Below are positions 16,673 to 24,941 of a stretch of 64,000 nucleotides of DNA, piece by piece. Under the pieces are notes generated by a model that was not told where the DNA came from, made no database searches, and was given only the letters and a program-made list of their open reading frames with translations. This stretch comes from Streptomyces violens (GTDB taxonomy: Bacteria; Actinomycetota; Actinomycetes; Streptomycetales; Streptomycetaceae). Both the position numbers and the translations under genes were made by a program. The stretch lies in assembly GCF_000717745.1 (NCBI RefSeq), contig NZ_JOBH01000018.1, positions 100,423 to 164,422 of the forward strand, written 5' to 3'. How positions within the stretch are numbered: position 1 is the first letter of the stretch; each line of letters opens with the position of its first letter.

Positions 16673-16882
16673 CGCCCGCCTCAGTACGCCGGAGGAGTAA
16701 CGGGGGCGCCTGACCGGGAAGTATCCCTGCGGCGGTGCGCCGGGGCGTGCGAGGGGCGAGTCCGCGTCGTTCCTCGTCCACTCGGCGTATCCCGGCGGCG
16801 CAAAGCCCCGGTCCCGCCTAATGTGGGCCACGGAGCGGCATCAGATGTGCTGTTCCGTCCGCTCCTTCCGCGGAAAGGGACG

Positions 16883-17362
16883 ATGGCGATGAGCGACACC
16901 GCACAGGGCGGCCAGCCGCAGGGTGAGGGCGCGGCCAGGAAGACCCTCGGGACCAAGCGCGGCGGCGGCGACCCGGCGACCCGGGGCCGCACGACCATCG
17001 CGGACGGCGTGGTCGAGAAGATCGCGGGCATGGCGGCCCGGGACGTCATGGGCGTCCACGCGATGGGCAGCGGCTTCGCCCGCACGTTCGGCGCGGTACG
17101 GGACCGGGTGCCCGGCGGCCGGTCCGTCACGCGCGGCGTGAAGGCCGAGGTCGGCGAGGTGCAGACAGCGCTGGACCTGGAGATCGTCGTCGAGTACGGC
17201 GTGGCGATCGGCGAAGTGGCCAAGGCGGTACGGGAGAACGTCATCGCGGCGGTCGAGCGGATGGCGGGCCTGGAGGTCGTCGAGGTCAACATCGCGGTCA
17301 GCGACGTCAAGCTGCCGGACGAAGTGGACGAGGAAGAAGAAGCGGAGCCCAGGCTCCAGTGA
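16883..17362 (+). CDS. Asp23/Gls24 family envelope stress protein (first copy)
   Basis: A 159-residue soluble protein with a Gly/Arg-rich N-terminus and one Asp23 (DUF322) domain: GRTTIADGVVEKIAGMAARDVMGVHAM, then a second half with DLEIVVEYGVAIGEVAKAVRENV and VVEVNIAVSDVKLPDE. In Gram-positives these proteins gather at the membrane through the anchor AmaP and help envelope stress tolerance. It opens a five-gene run ending in amaP. ATG 16883 follows GGAAAGGGA; a second ATG two codons later is possible. The acidic C-terminus (EVDEEEEAEP) is notable. Confidence 0.9.
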   Translation: MAMSDTAQGGQPQGEGAARKTLGTKRGGGDPATRGRTTIADGVVEKIAGMAARDVMGVHAMGSGFARTFGAVRDRVPGGRSVTRGVKAEVGEVQTALDLEIVVEYGVAIGEVAKAVRENVIAAVERMAGLEVVEVNIAVSDVKLPDEVDEEEEAEPRLQ

Positions 17363-17399
17363 CGGCCCGACAGCAGTAACGGCAGCGAGGGAGTGCACG

Positions 17400-17600
17400 A
17401 TGAGCATGGCCGTGGCCGGTCTGTTGGCCGGCATGGCGCTGGGCTTCGCCGGGTACTTCGGCGGATTCGGTGCCTTCTTGCTGGTGGCGGCGCTGGGCGC
17501 GGTCGGGTTCGTGGCCGGGCGGTTCCTGGACGGGGACCTGGAGCCCGGCGAGTTCTTCCGCCGCGCGGGCGGCCGCGAACGCGACGCCCGGCGGCGGTGA
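17400..17600 (+). CDS. Small membrane protein of the alkaline-shock operon
   Basis: A 66-residue protein with one long or two short hydrophobic segments (about residues 4-42, Gly/Ala-rich) and a charged tail DGDLEPGEFFRRAGGRERDARRR. It resembles the small DUF2273-like proteins found between Asp23 and AmaP genes. It lies 37 bp after the first Asp23 gene and 3 bp before the second. The role is probably structural at the membrane, inferred from context. Confidence 0.85.
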   Translation: MSMAVAGLLAGMALGFAGYFGGFGAFLLVAALGAVGFVAGRFLDGDLEPGEFFRRAGGRERDARRR

Positions 17601-17603
17601 GGC

Positions 17604-18104
17604 GTGGCCGGACCGACCCCGCAGCCCGCCGTCCCGCCGGGACAGCGCGGCGCCACACGGGTCGCCGACCGGGTGGTCGCGAAGATCGCGGCCCAGGCGG
17701 CACGCGAGGCGCTGCGGCGCGGACCGGATGCGGTGCCGCGGGAGGACAGCGGGGCGCACGCGGACACCGAGGGCCCGCAGAACGACATGCCTCAGGGCGG
17801 TACCCCGCAGAGCGACACCCCGCAGAGCGGTACCCGCCCCCGCGACGTCCGTCCCGATGACGCCCGCGCCACCGTCGAGGTGCGCCGGCACAACAGCCAG
17901 GACACTCTCGGCGAGGCGCGCGTCAGGATCTCCGTCGAGCTCGGCTACCCCTGCGACATCGGCGCGGAGTGCGGTGCGGTGCGTCGGCAAGTGACCGAAC
18001 GGGTATGGGCGTTGGCGGGCATGACGGTGCCCGAGGTGGCGGTGCGGGTGACGCGCCTGCACTCGCCGCAGCTCAAGCGGGCCGGGCAGGGGAGAGTGCG
18101 ATGA
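17604..18104 (+). CDS. Asp23/Gls24 family protein (second copy)
   Basis: A 166-residue Asp23-like protein. The N-terminal part RVADRVVAKIAAQAAREAL matches the start of the domain, and the C-terminal part ATVEVRRHNSQDTLGEARVRISVELGYPCDIGAECGAV resembles its second half. Between them a Gln/Thr/Asp-rich insert of about 45 residues contains short repeats (PQGGTPQSDTPQSGT). GTG 17604 is 3 bp after the small membrane protein stop. It is likely a partner of the first copy and of AmaP. Confidence 0.82.
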   Translation: MAGPTPQPAVPPGQRGATRVADRVVAKIAAQAAREALRRGPDAVPREDSGAHADTEGPQNDMPQGGTPQSDTPQSGTRPRDVRPDDARATVEVRRHNSQDTLGEARVRISVELGYPCDIGAECGAVRRQVTERVWALAGMTVPEVAVRVTRLHSPQLKRAGQGRVR

Positions 18105-18142
18105 GGCGTACGGCGACCTGTGCGACGGGACGCGGAACATGA
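18101..18142 (+). CDS. Possible 13-codon coupling mini-ORF
   Basis: ATG 18101 overlaps the TGA of the Asp23 copy (ATGA) and follows GGGGAG. Its frame (MRRTATCATGRGT) ends at TGA 18140-18142, which overlaps the ATG of the next gene (ATGA). It could pass ribosomes from one gene to the next rather than make a useful peptide. It may also be chance. Confidence 0.3.
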   Translation: MRRTATCATGRGT

Positions 18143-18804
18143 GCGAGCCGGACACGACGCGTCGGCTCCCGACGCTGGAGAAGACGCCGCGCGGACCCGG
18201 TGGCCCGGAAGGGCCCGAGCAGTCCGCCTCGGCCGCCGCGTACACCTCCGGCACCGGCGGCGGCAGGGCCGGCCGTTTCTGGTCGGCCCGGCGGGTGCCG
18301 GCCGCGCTGGTGGCGCTGGTACTGCTCGCGGTGGCCGGGCTCTTCCTGTACGACGTGGCCGCGGTGCGGGCCGGGCAGTCGGCCATGGCCTGGCGCCGGT
18401 GGCTCGCCGACGAGCTGGCGTCCCGCCCCCTGGACAGCCCCTGGGTGCTGGCCGCCGCGGCGCTCGCCGCGGTCCTGGGCCTCTGGCTGATCGTGCTCGC
18501 GGTGACGCCCGGGCTGCGCGATGTCCTGACGATGCGGCCCACGACGCCCGGGATACGGGCCGGGCTGGACCGCCCGGCCGCCGCGCTGGTGCTGCGCGAC
18601 CGCGTCATGGAGGTGGCGGGCGTGCAGTCCGTACGGATCACGGTCTCGCGCCGCCGGGTGCGGGCGCGCGCCGTCGCGCACTTCCGCGAGCTGGACGAGG
18701 TGCGCGGCGACGTGGACGCCGCGCTCGCCGAGGGCCTGGAGCGGCTCGGCCTCGCCCGGCCGCTCGCCCTGTCCGTCCACGTACGCCGTCCCGGGAAGAG
18801 GTGA
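18139..18804 (+). CDS. DUF6286-type membrane protein
   Basis: A 221-residue protein with a disordered N-terminus, two transmembrane helices (about residues 52-74 and 100-124) and a cytoplasmic C-terminal domain (RVMEVAGVQSVRITVSRRRVRARAVAHF) that resembles the fold of Asp23/AmaP C-terminal regions. I recognise it as DUF6286, commonly found next to AmaP in Streptomyces. It lies 4 bp before amaP. A role as a second membrane anchor for Asp23 proteins is inferred from context. Confidence 0.82.
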   Translation: MSEPDTTRRLPTLEKTPRGPGGPEGPEQSASAAAYTSGTGGGRAGRFWSARRVPAALVALVLLAVAGLFLYDVAAVRAGQSAMAWRRWLADELASRPLDSPWVLAAAALAAVLGLWLIVLAVTPGLRDVLTMRPTTPGIRAGLDRPAAALVLRDRVMEVAGVQSVRITVSRRRVRARAVAHFRELDEVRGDVDAALAEGLERLGLARPLALSVHVRRPGKR

Positions 18805-18807
18805 GCG

Positions 18808-19416
18808 GTGCCGATGCGTCAGGTACGGCGGGCGGTCAACCGTGTACTGCTCGGGGTGACCGGGCTGGTGCTGCTGGGCGCCGGCGGGCTGGTGCTGTTC
18901 GGCGGCGCGCTGCCGGGGGAGTGGCGCGCCGGACTGCCGGCAGGGTGGCCGTGGGCCGCGCCGGGTGACGTGCTGCTGCCCGCTGAGGACCGGACGCGCT
19001 GGACGGGTACGGGCTGGTGGTGGCCGGTGGTGATCGCCGCGCTCGCCGTCCTGGCCCTGCTCGCCCTGTGGTGGCTGCTGACCCAGTTCCGCAGCCGCCG
19101 GCTGCGCGAGGTCCTCGTCGACACCGGGGACGGCGAGGGCGCACTGCTGCGCGGGCGCGCCCTGGAAGACGTCCTTGCGGCCGAGGCGGAGAGCGCGGAC
19201 GGGGTGCACAGAGCCGTCGCGCATCTGACGGGACGGCGCCGCGAGCCCCGCGTACGGGTCCGGCTCCTGCTGGAACCGCACGCGGATCCGGCCGGCGCGG
19301 TGGACCTCCTCGGCACGCAGGCGGTGGCACACGCCCGCGAGTCGGCGGGCCTGCCGGAACTCCCGGCGGAGGTCAGGCTGCGGGCCGTACGGCACCGGGC
19401 CGAACGCGTCAGCTGA
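18808..19416 (+). CDS. amaP: Alkaline shock response membrane anchor AmaP
   Basis: A 202-residue protein with two transmembrane helices (about residues 12-35 and 70-92) and a soluble C-terminal domain ending in AVAHARESAGLPELPAEVRLRAVRH, the arrangement of AmaP. AmaP recruits Asp23 proteins to the membrane. It closes the operon that started at 16883. GTG 18808 is 4 bp after the preceding stop; an ATG two codons further is a possible alternative. Confidence 0.85.
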   Translation: MPMRQVRRAVNRVLLGVTGLVLLGAGGLVLFGGALPGEWRAGLPAGWPWAAPGDVLLPAEDRTRWTGTGWWWPVVIAALAVLALLALWWLLTQFRSRRLREVLVDTGDGEGALLRGRALEDVLAAEAESADGVHRAVAHLTGRRREPRVRVRLLLEPHADPAGAVDLLGTQAVAHARESAGLPELPAEVRLRAVRHRAERVS

Positions 19417-19454
19417 CGCCCGCGCGGGAGCTCACGTACCAGCAGCTCCTTTGT

Positions 19455-20210
19455 TCAGAACCCGTGCCGCGCCCCGCCGTCGATGGGCAGCATGACGCCG
19501 TTGACGTACGACGCCGCGGGGGAGAGCAGGAAGGCGGCGGTGCGGCCGAATTCTTCCGGGGTGCCGTAGCGGCGCAGCGGGATGGTCGCGGCGTTGCGGG
19601 CGCGGGATGCCTCCGCGTCGCCCGACAGCTCGTCCAGCTGCTGCATCCGGTCGGTGGCGATGCGGCCGGGGAGGACGCCGAGGACGCGGATGCCCTGCGG
19701 GCCCAGCTCGACGGAGAGCGACTTGGCGAAGCCGGCGAGGCCCGGGCGGAGCCCGTTGGAGATGGTGAGGCCGGGGATCGGCTCGTGGACGGAGCCGGAG
19801 AGGACGAAGCCGATCACGCCGCCCTCGCCGAGCGCCTGGGCGGCCGTGCGGGCCAGCCGGACCGCGCCGAGGAAGACGGAGTCGAACGCGGCCTGCCACT
19901 GTTCATCGGTGTTGGAGGCGGCGCTGCCCGGGGGCGGGCCGCCGACGCTGATCAGGATGCCGTCCAGGCCGCCGAAGCGGTCGCGGGCGGCGTCCACCAG
20001 GCGCTGGGCCGCGGCCGGGTCGGCGTTGTCCGCGCCGACGCCGTGGGCGCGCGGGCCGAGCTGCTTCGCGGCGTCGGTGGCCGCCTCCTCCGTACGCCCG
20101 GTGAGTACGACGTTCGCGCCGTCGGCGACGAGCGCACTGGCCGTGGCGTGGCCCAGCCCGCGGGTCGCGCCGGTGACGATGTACGTACGGTCGGTGAGTC
20201 CAAGGTCCAT
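19455..20210 (-). CDS. SDR-family protein lacking the YxxxK catalytic pair
   Basis: A 251-residue Rossmann-fold protein of the short-chain dehydrogenase family. The cofactor motif is intact (VTGATRGLGHATA) and the C-terminus has the usual NGVMLPIDGGARHGF. At the active site, where Y-x-x-x-K is expected, the sequence is S-N-G-L-R (in TISNGLRPGLAGFAKSL), so both Tyr and Lys are replaced. A redox role of the usual type is therefore doubtful; it may bind NADP without catalysis or use another mechanism. It starts 5 bp downstream of the GH15 stop, so the two are co-transcribed. Confidence 0.88.
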   Translation of the reverse strand: MDLGLTDRTYIVTGATRGLGHATASALVADGANVVLTGRTEEAATDAAKQLGPRAHGVGADNADPAAAQRLVDAARDRFGGLDGILISVGGPPPGSAASNTDEQWQAAFDSVFLGAVRLARTAAQALGEGGVIGFVLSGSVHEPIPGLTISNGLRPGLAGFAKSLSVELGPQGIRVLGVLPGRIATDRMQQLDELSGDAEASRARNAATIPLRRYGTPEEFGRTAAFLLSPAASYVNGVMLPIDGGARHGF

Positions 20211-20214
20211 GGGG

Positions 20215-22047
20215 TCAGTCTGCCTTGAGCATCCCCGCCAGGGTGAAGGCGGTACCGATCAGGCCGACGTGGCTGAACGCCTGCGGGAAGTTGCCGAGCT
20301 GGCGGCCGGTCGCCGGGTCGTACTCCTCGGCCAGCAGCCCGAGGTCGCTGCGGAGTTCGAGGAGGCGGTCGAAGAGCTCGCGGGCCTCCTTCTGCCGCCC
20401 GGTGAGGTGCAGCGCGTCGGCGAGCCAGAAGGAGCACACCAGGAAGGCGCCCTCCTGGCCCGGCAGTCCGTCGGTCTTGTGGTGGGGCCCGTCGGCCCGC
20501 CGTGTGCTGTAGCGGTGCACCAGGCCGGTGGGGGTACCTCCCATGCCTTTAGGGCTATGGGGGAGGGTCAGCTCCCGGCGGACCGCGTCGACCGTGCCGA
20601 TGACGCGCGGGTCGTCGCCGGGCAGGAAGCCGACGCGCGGGATGAGGAGCGTCGCCGCGTCCAGCTCTTCCGAGCCGTAGTACTGGGTGAACGTCCCGCG
20701 CTCGGGGTCGTACCCCTTCTCGCACACCTCGCGGTGCACCTCGTCCCGCATCGCGCGCCAGGCGTCGAGGTCCGCCTTCAGATTCGGGTACGCCTCGGCG
20801 GTGCGGATGGCGCGGTCGGCGGCGACCCAGGCCATGACCTTGGAGTGCACGAAGTGCCGGCGCGGGCCGCGCACCTCCCACAGGCCCTCGTCCGGCTCCT
20901 GCCAGTGTTTCTGGAGGAAGGCGAGCAGCGCTCGCTGGATGTTCCAGGCGTGCGGCTTGGCGGGCATCCCGGCGGCCCTGGCGAGGTGCAGGGATTCCAG
21001 GACCTCGCCGTAGACGTCGAGCTGGAGCTGATCGACGGCGGCGTTGCCGATACGGACGGGGAGCGAGCCGGAGTACCCGTCCAGCCAGGGCAGCTCCGCC
21101 TCCGGGAGCCGCCGCTCGCCCGACAGTCCGTACATGATCTGCAGATCGGCGGGGGAGCCGGCCACCGCGCGCAGCAGCCAGTCGCGCCAGGCCACGGCCT
21201 CCTCGGTGTATCCGGCGGAGAGCAGCGCGTTGAGGGTGAGGGTGGCGTCGCGCAGCCAGCAGTAGCGGTAGTCCCAGTTGCGGACGCCGCCGATCTCCTC
21301 GGGCAGCGAGGTGGTGGGGGCCGCGACGATGCCGCCGGTGGGCGCGTACGTCAGCGCCTTCAGCGTGATCAGGGAGCGGACGACGGCGTCGCGGTGCGGC
21401 CCGTTGTACGAGCACCGCGCCGACCACTCCTCCCAGTCCTCCAGCGTGCAGCGCAGCGCGTCGTAGGGGTCGATGCGGGCGGGGCGCGGCTTGTGGGAGG
21501 GATGCCAGGTGAGGACGAACGCGACCTGCTCGCCGGCCTCGACGGTGAAGTCGGAGCGGGTGCTGAAGCCCTGGCCGTACGTCGTCACCTCGGGCACGGA
21601 GTGCAGCCACACGGAGTCGGGCCCCGCGACGGCGACCCGGCAGTCCCCGACGTGCCGCACCCAGGGGACGGCGCGGCCGTAGTCGAAGCGGAGCCGCAGG
21701 ACGCCGCGCATCTCGACGCTGCCCTCCAGGCCCTCGACGAGGCGGACGACGTCGGGGGCGCGGTCGCGCTGCGGCATGAAGTCCGTGACGCGTACCTTGC
21801 CGGTGTCGGTCGTCCAGACGGTGTCCAGGACGAGCGAGTCGCCCCGGTAGGACCGCTCGCCGTGGGCGCGGTGGTCGGCGGGGGCGAGCCGCCAGTGGCC
21901 GTTGTCGCGGTTGCCGAGCAGGGCGGCGAAGCAGGCGGCGGAGTCGAAGCGGGGCAGGCACAGCCAGTCGATGGAGCCGTCGCGGCCGACGAGCCCGGCG
22001 GTCTGCAGGTCCCCGATGAGCGCGTAGTCCTCGATAGGTGGATGCAC
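20215..22047 (-). CDS. Glycoside hydrolase family 15 protein (glucoamylase/trehalase-like)
   Basis: A 610-residue cytoplasmic protein of the actinobacterial GH15 group, which includes trehalases and glucoamylase-like enzymes. It begins PPIEDYALIGDLQTAGLVGRDGSIDWLCLPRFDS, has the catalytic-region motif GGVRNWDYRYCWLRDAT and ends with QLGNFPQAFSHVGLI. The second catalytic Glu is expected near EEYDPATGRQLGNFPQ. About residues 493-503, the peptide HSPKGMGGTPT is encoded by a dispersed repeat that has inserted in frame. It leads a two-gene unit with the SDR gene. Substrate is not certain. Confidence 0.92.
   Translation of the reverse strand: MHPPIEDYALIGDLQTAGLVGRDGSIDWLCLPRFDSAACFAALLGNRDNGHWRLAPADHRAHGERSYRGDSLVLDTVWTTDTGKVRVTDFMPQRDRAPDVVRLVEGLEGSVEMRGVLRLRFDYGRAVPWVRHVGDCRVAVAGPDSVWLHSVPEVTTYGQGFSTRSDFTVEAGEQVAFVLTWHPSHKPRPARIDPYDALRCTLEDWEEWSARCSYNGPHRDAVVRSLITLKALTYAPTGGIVAAPTTSLPEEIGGVRNWDYRYCWLRDATLTLNALLSAGYTEEAVAWRDWLLRAVAGSPADLQIMYGLSGERRLPEAELPWLDGYSGSLPVRIGNAAVDQLQLDVYGEVLESLHLARAAGMPAKPHAWNIQRALLAFLQKHWQEPDEGLWEVRGPRRHFVHSKVMAWVAADRAIRTAEAYPNLKADLDAWRAMRDEVHREVCEKGYDPERGTFTQYYGSEELDAATLLIPRVGFLPGDDPRVIGTVDAVRRELTLPHSPKGMGGTPTGLVHRYSTRRADGPHHKTDGLPGQEGAFLVCSFWLADALHLTGRQKEARELFDRLLELRSDLGLLAEEYDPATGRQLGNFPQAFSHVGLIGTAFTLAGMLKAD
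20529..20567. repeat. Dispersed palindromic repeat inserted in the GH15 coding sequence
   Basis: The plus strand reads TGGGGGTACCTCCCA, a short centre (TGCCTTTAGGGCTA), then TGGGGGAGG. CTCCCA pairs with TGGGGGAG to form a hairpin. Elements with GGGGGTACCTCCCA at one end and TGGGGGAG at the other are, as I recall, scattered widely in Streptomyces genomes. Here the length keeps the reading frame open. Confidence 0.6.
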
Positions 22048-22088
22048 GCTGTGACGACTGCCCGGTGGGGGCGGGAGCTATGCCGGAG

Positions 22089-22985
22089 CTAGTCCTTGGC
22101 CGCGGCTGCCTTGGTCGCGGAGGCGGCCGTCTCCTGCTCGGTGGCGGAGCCGGCCGTCTCCTGCGGCCGCTCCGGTTCGGCCGGGGCGGCGGAGCCGTCG
22201 GCCGTGGCGGCGGCAGCGGCGCGGTCCCGGCGCTCGCGGCGTACGAGGATCACCCAGCCGACCGGTACGGCGGCGGCGAACAGCCACCACTGGATGGCGT
22301 ACGCCATGTGCGGGCCGATGCTGTCGTGGTCCGGCTCGGGGACCGGCTCGGGCTTGCCGCCCTCGGGCTCGGGGGCGGTCAGCTCGATGTAGCCGCCGAG
22401 CACCGGACGGTGCAGCCGCTCAGCCGCTTGCTTGCTGTTGATCAGCATGACCTGGCGGTCGGGGAGGCCCTTGGTGTCCTTGATCCCGCTCTCGGCGGTG
22501 GTTTCGTCGGGGATCGCCCGGCCGGTGACGGTGACCGTTCCCTTCGGCGCCGGCGGCACGTCGGGGAAGGTGGTGAGCGCGCCGCCGCTGGGGGCGATCC
22601 AGCCGCGGTTGACCAGGACGGTGGAGCCGCCGGTCAGCCGCAGCGGGGTGAGGACGTAGTAGCCGATGGTCTGCTCGTCGGCGGCGGTGCGGTTGCGCAC
22701 CACGACCTCGCCCTTGGTGTCGTACCGGCCCGTGGCCTTCACCGGGTGCCAGCGGTCCGCCTCCGGGAGGTCGCGCCCCGGCTTCGCGAGGTCGGTGACC
22801 GGTACCGGCTTCGCGTGCAGCGCCTTGGCGATCTGGGCGTTCTGGGCGACCTTGTGCTCATGGCGGTGCAGCTGCCAGTAGCCCAGCTTGACCATGACGG
22901 GGATCAGGACGAGGCCCACGAGGGTGAGGATCACCCACTGCCGGGACAACAGGAAGCGGTACACGGTATTGACGGTACCTGTCAC
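22089..22985 (-). CDS. SURF1-family cytochrome oxidase assembly protein
   Basis: A 298-residue membrane protein of the SURF1/Shy1 family, involved in cytochrome c oxidase maturation. It has a first transmembrane helix (WVILTLVGLVLIPVMVKLGYWQLHRH), the conserved external block GRYDTKGEVVVRNR and LVNRGWIAP, then GYIEL and a second helix (YAIQWWLFAAAVPVGWVIL). The C-terminal tail is Ala/Glu/Thr-rich. GTG 22985 gives the usual N-terminus; the frame stays open upstream without family-like sequence. The gene is divergent from the small Cys-rich gene. Confidence 0.92.
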   Translation of the reverse strand: MTGTVNTVYRFLLSRQWVILTLVGLVLIPVMVKLGYWQLHRHEHKVAQNAQIAKALHAKPVPVTDLAKPGRDLPEADRWHPVKATGRYDTKGEVVVRNRTAADEQTIGYYVLTPLRLTGGSTVLVNRGWIAPSGGALTTFPDVPPAPKGTVTVTGRAIPDETTAESGIKDTKGLPDRQVMLINSKQAAERLHRPVLGGYIELTAPEPEGGKPEPVPEPDHDSIGPHMAYAIQWWLFAAAVPVGWVILVRRERRDRAAAAATADGSAAPAEPERPQETAGSATEQETAASATKAAAAKD

Positions 22986-23145
22986 GATTCGGCCCCCGAC
23001 GACAGGGTCCCGCCCAGCCCACCGGGCCACCTGGGAGCAACGAAGCGGTGCAGCCGACTCAGCCGCTGCGCCGACCGGGTACAACCTTCCAGCGCCGCAT
23101 CCCACTTGCTTGATAAAGCCCTTTTCGCACCGAATCATGCGGTAT

Positions 23146-23406
23146 ATGACACGTTGCGAAGTATGTGGAAACGACTACGCGATGGCGTTCACCATCGAGA
23201 CTCAAGACGGTGCCCGCCACGTCTTCGATTCTTTTTCCTGTGCGATTCATCGCATGGCACCCATCTGTGAGCACTGCCGGGTGCAGATCATCGGCCACGG
23301 CGTCGAGGCCGAAGGTCGCTGGTACTGCTGCGCTCACTGCGCCCGCGCAGAGGGCAACACAGGCATCGTCGACAAGGTGGGAAGCGTGGCCGGTGCTGCC
23401 GGGTAG
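23146..23406 (+). CDS. Small Cys-rich (zinc-binding) protein
   Basis: An 86-residue protein with three Cys clusters: CEVCGNDY at the start, CEHC with nearby His in the middle, and CCAHCARAEG near the end, plus HVFDSFSCAIHRMAP. It resembles small actinobacterial proteins of unknown function with a treble-clef or rubredoxin-like zinc site. ATG 23146 gives the usual MTRCEVCG start; ATG 23137 would add three residues. No ribosome binding site is obvious. Its TAG directly abuts the convergent recombinase stop with no spacer, so the two ends were probably joined by an insertion event. Confidence 0.82.
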   Translation: MTRCEVCGNDYAMAFTIETQDGARHVFDSFSCAIHRMAPICEHCRVQIIGHGVEAEGRWYCCAHCARAEGNTGIVDKVGSVAGAAG

Positions 23407-24777
23407 TCAGGCAGCGTGGAACACCGGCTCCGCCCGCTCCGGGGCGAAGCGACCACCTCGGCTCTTGGCCGGGTGGATGAGCACGGCCCGGAGCACCTTC
23501 CGGACGATGATCCGCTGACGCTCGATCGACAGGTTCTCCCAGCCGCCGGCCAGCAGCTCCTCCGAGATGGTCCGGGCACCGGCCGGGACCACGCTGACGG
23601 CTCTCTCTGCCAGCAGCTCGTTCTTCCGTGCGTTGAGGTCGTCCAGCGCCGCGACGTACGAGGCCGCTCGTACCTTATTGGCTTCCCGGAGTGCCTGAAG
23701 TTCCGCGAGCTGCTCTTCCAGGTCCTTCAGTTCAGCTTCACGCGCCCACGGCATGGCATTTTTCGGGGCTTGCGTCTGCTGGCCTGCTCTGAGTGCATGA
23801 CCCCAGACGAGATCCTGAATCAGGGCATCCAGCTTCGGGCCGTCAATGGACAGTGCTCCGCAATGTTCGGGCCGCTGCTTGTTGCAGTTGTAGTTATGAC
23901 CAGAGGTGCGCTCGCCCTTCTTCCACTTCGGGTGGCCCTTGAGGCCGTCACCGCATCGGCCGCACCGTGCGATGGCGGTCAAGAAGTAGCTGACGTTCGA
24001 CTCGCCAGGGCTTTCCCTGGCATCCCGTCCTTTGAGTGCCTGGAGCTGGAACCAGGTGTCGAGCGTCTTGAAGATCGGCTCCCAGTCACCCATGACGATT
24101 TCGTTGGCGTCGTCGTAGATGATTTCTTCGTTGTAAGTCCGGATGCCCCAGTTCCGGGGCGAATAGATCATGGCCTTGGTGCCGCCCCAGGTGAAGTGCT
24201 TGTCCAGCTTGCTCGGGGCGTCCTCCCGCCAGCCGAAGACGGGACCCGCCGAGTGGGCCTTTCCCCTCCTGGCCTTGGCCGCATTGGCGCGGACGACTCG
24301 GCGGCGCGTGTCCTCGGAGGACTTGTTCGCGATGTTCACGAAGAGACGAGCCGAAAATCGCCCGTCCGAGGTGGCGAGGTCAAAATTCTGTCCTGAGAGC
24401 GTCTTGAAGATCAAGGACTCTTTCGACGTCTCGTAGATGTCGATGCCCCGCTCAAGGTCGCGCGGCTGCCGGTACACGCGGTCGATGTCGTAGGCCAGGA
24501 TGCCGCAGATCCGTCCGGCCTTGAGATCGTTCAACATCTGCTCGAAGTCGGGGCGGACGACATTGCGCTTGAAGGCGCTGAGGTTGTTGTCCTCGTACCA
24601 CTTGATCGGCCTGCCACCGGCTATGGACTCGATGTCTTCGCGCTGGCGCAGGACACCCTTCCGCTCCTCCTCGGCAGCTTCCTCGTGCGTCAGCAACCCG
24701 TTCTTCACGGCGCGGCGGATCTCTGCGAGGTCTGCATCCGAGATGCGGACGTAACCCCCGACAGGCTTGGCCAGCAT
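23407..24777 (-). CDS. Large serine recombinase/integrase with a shortened recombinase domain
   Basis: A 456-residue site-specific recombinase. The resolvase domain has the nucleophile motif GGYVRIS (Ser13) and ILAYDIDRVYRQPRDLE. Later parts include FGWRED, a zinc ribbon (CGRCGDGLKGHP and HNYNCNKQRPEHC) and a coiled coil (REAELKDLEEQLAELQALRE). Between KLD and the block TWGGTKAMIYSPRNWGIR about 40 residues usually present in this class are missing, so activity is doubtful. Base composition looks less GC-rich than neighbouring genes. ATG 24777 follows GGGAGGG. No excisionase or cargo genes are nearby, so this is probably the remnant of a mobile element. Confidence 0.9.
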   Translation of the reverse strand: MLAKPVGGYVRISDADLAEIRRAVKNGLLTHEEAAEEERKGVLRQREDIESIAGGRPIKWYEDNNLSAFKRNVVRPDFEQMLNDLKAGRICGILAYDIDRVYRQPRDLERGIDIYETSKESLIFKTLSGQNFDLATSDGRFSARLFVNIANKSSEDTRRRVVRANAAKARRGKAHSAGPVFGWREDAPSKLDKHFTWGGTKAMIYSPRNWGIRTYNEEIIYDDANEIVMGDWEPIFKTLDTWFQLQALKGRDARESPGESNVSYFLTAIARCGRCGDGLKGHPKWKKGERTSGHNYNCNKQRPEHCGALSIDGPKLDALIQDLVWGHALRAGQQTQAPKNAMPWAREAELKDLEEQLAELQALREANKVRAASYVAALDDLNARKNELLAERAVSVVPAGARTISEELLAGGWENLSIERQRIIVRKVLRAVLIHPAKSRGGRFAPERAEPVFHAA

Positions 24778-24941
24778 GTGCACCCTCCCTGAGTGAAGCA
24801 TGTGGTGATTCGCTCATAGGGAAGTCTCCGACGGGACCGACCTGGGCGGGGGCGTCTTGTGTGGCTTCACCCGGACGGGGGCTGCGGCTGCTCACCGTGG
24901 GGGCTGCTGCCGTCGGCCGGCTGACTCGCCGTGTGGGTTGC

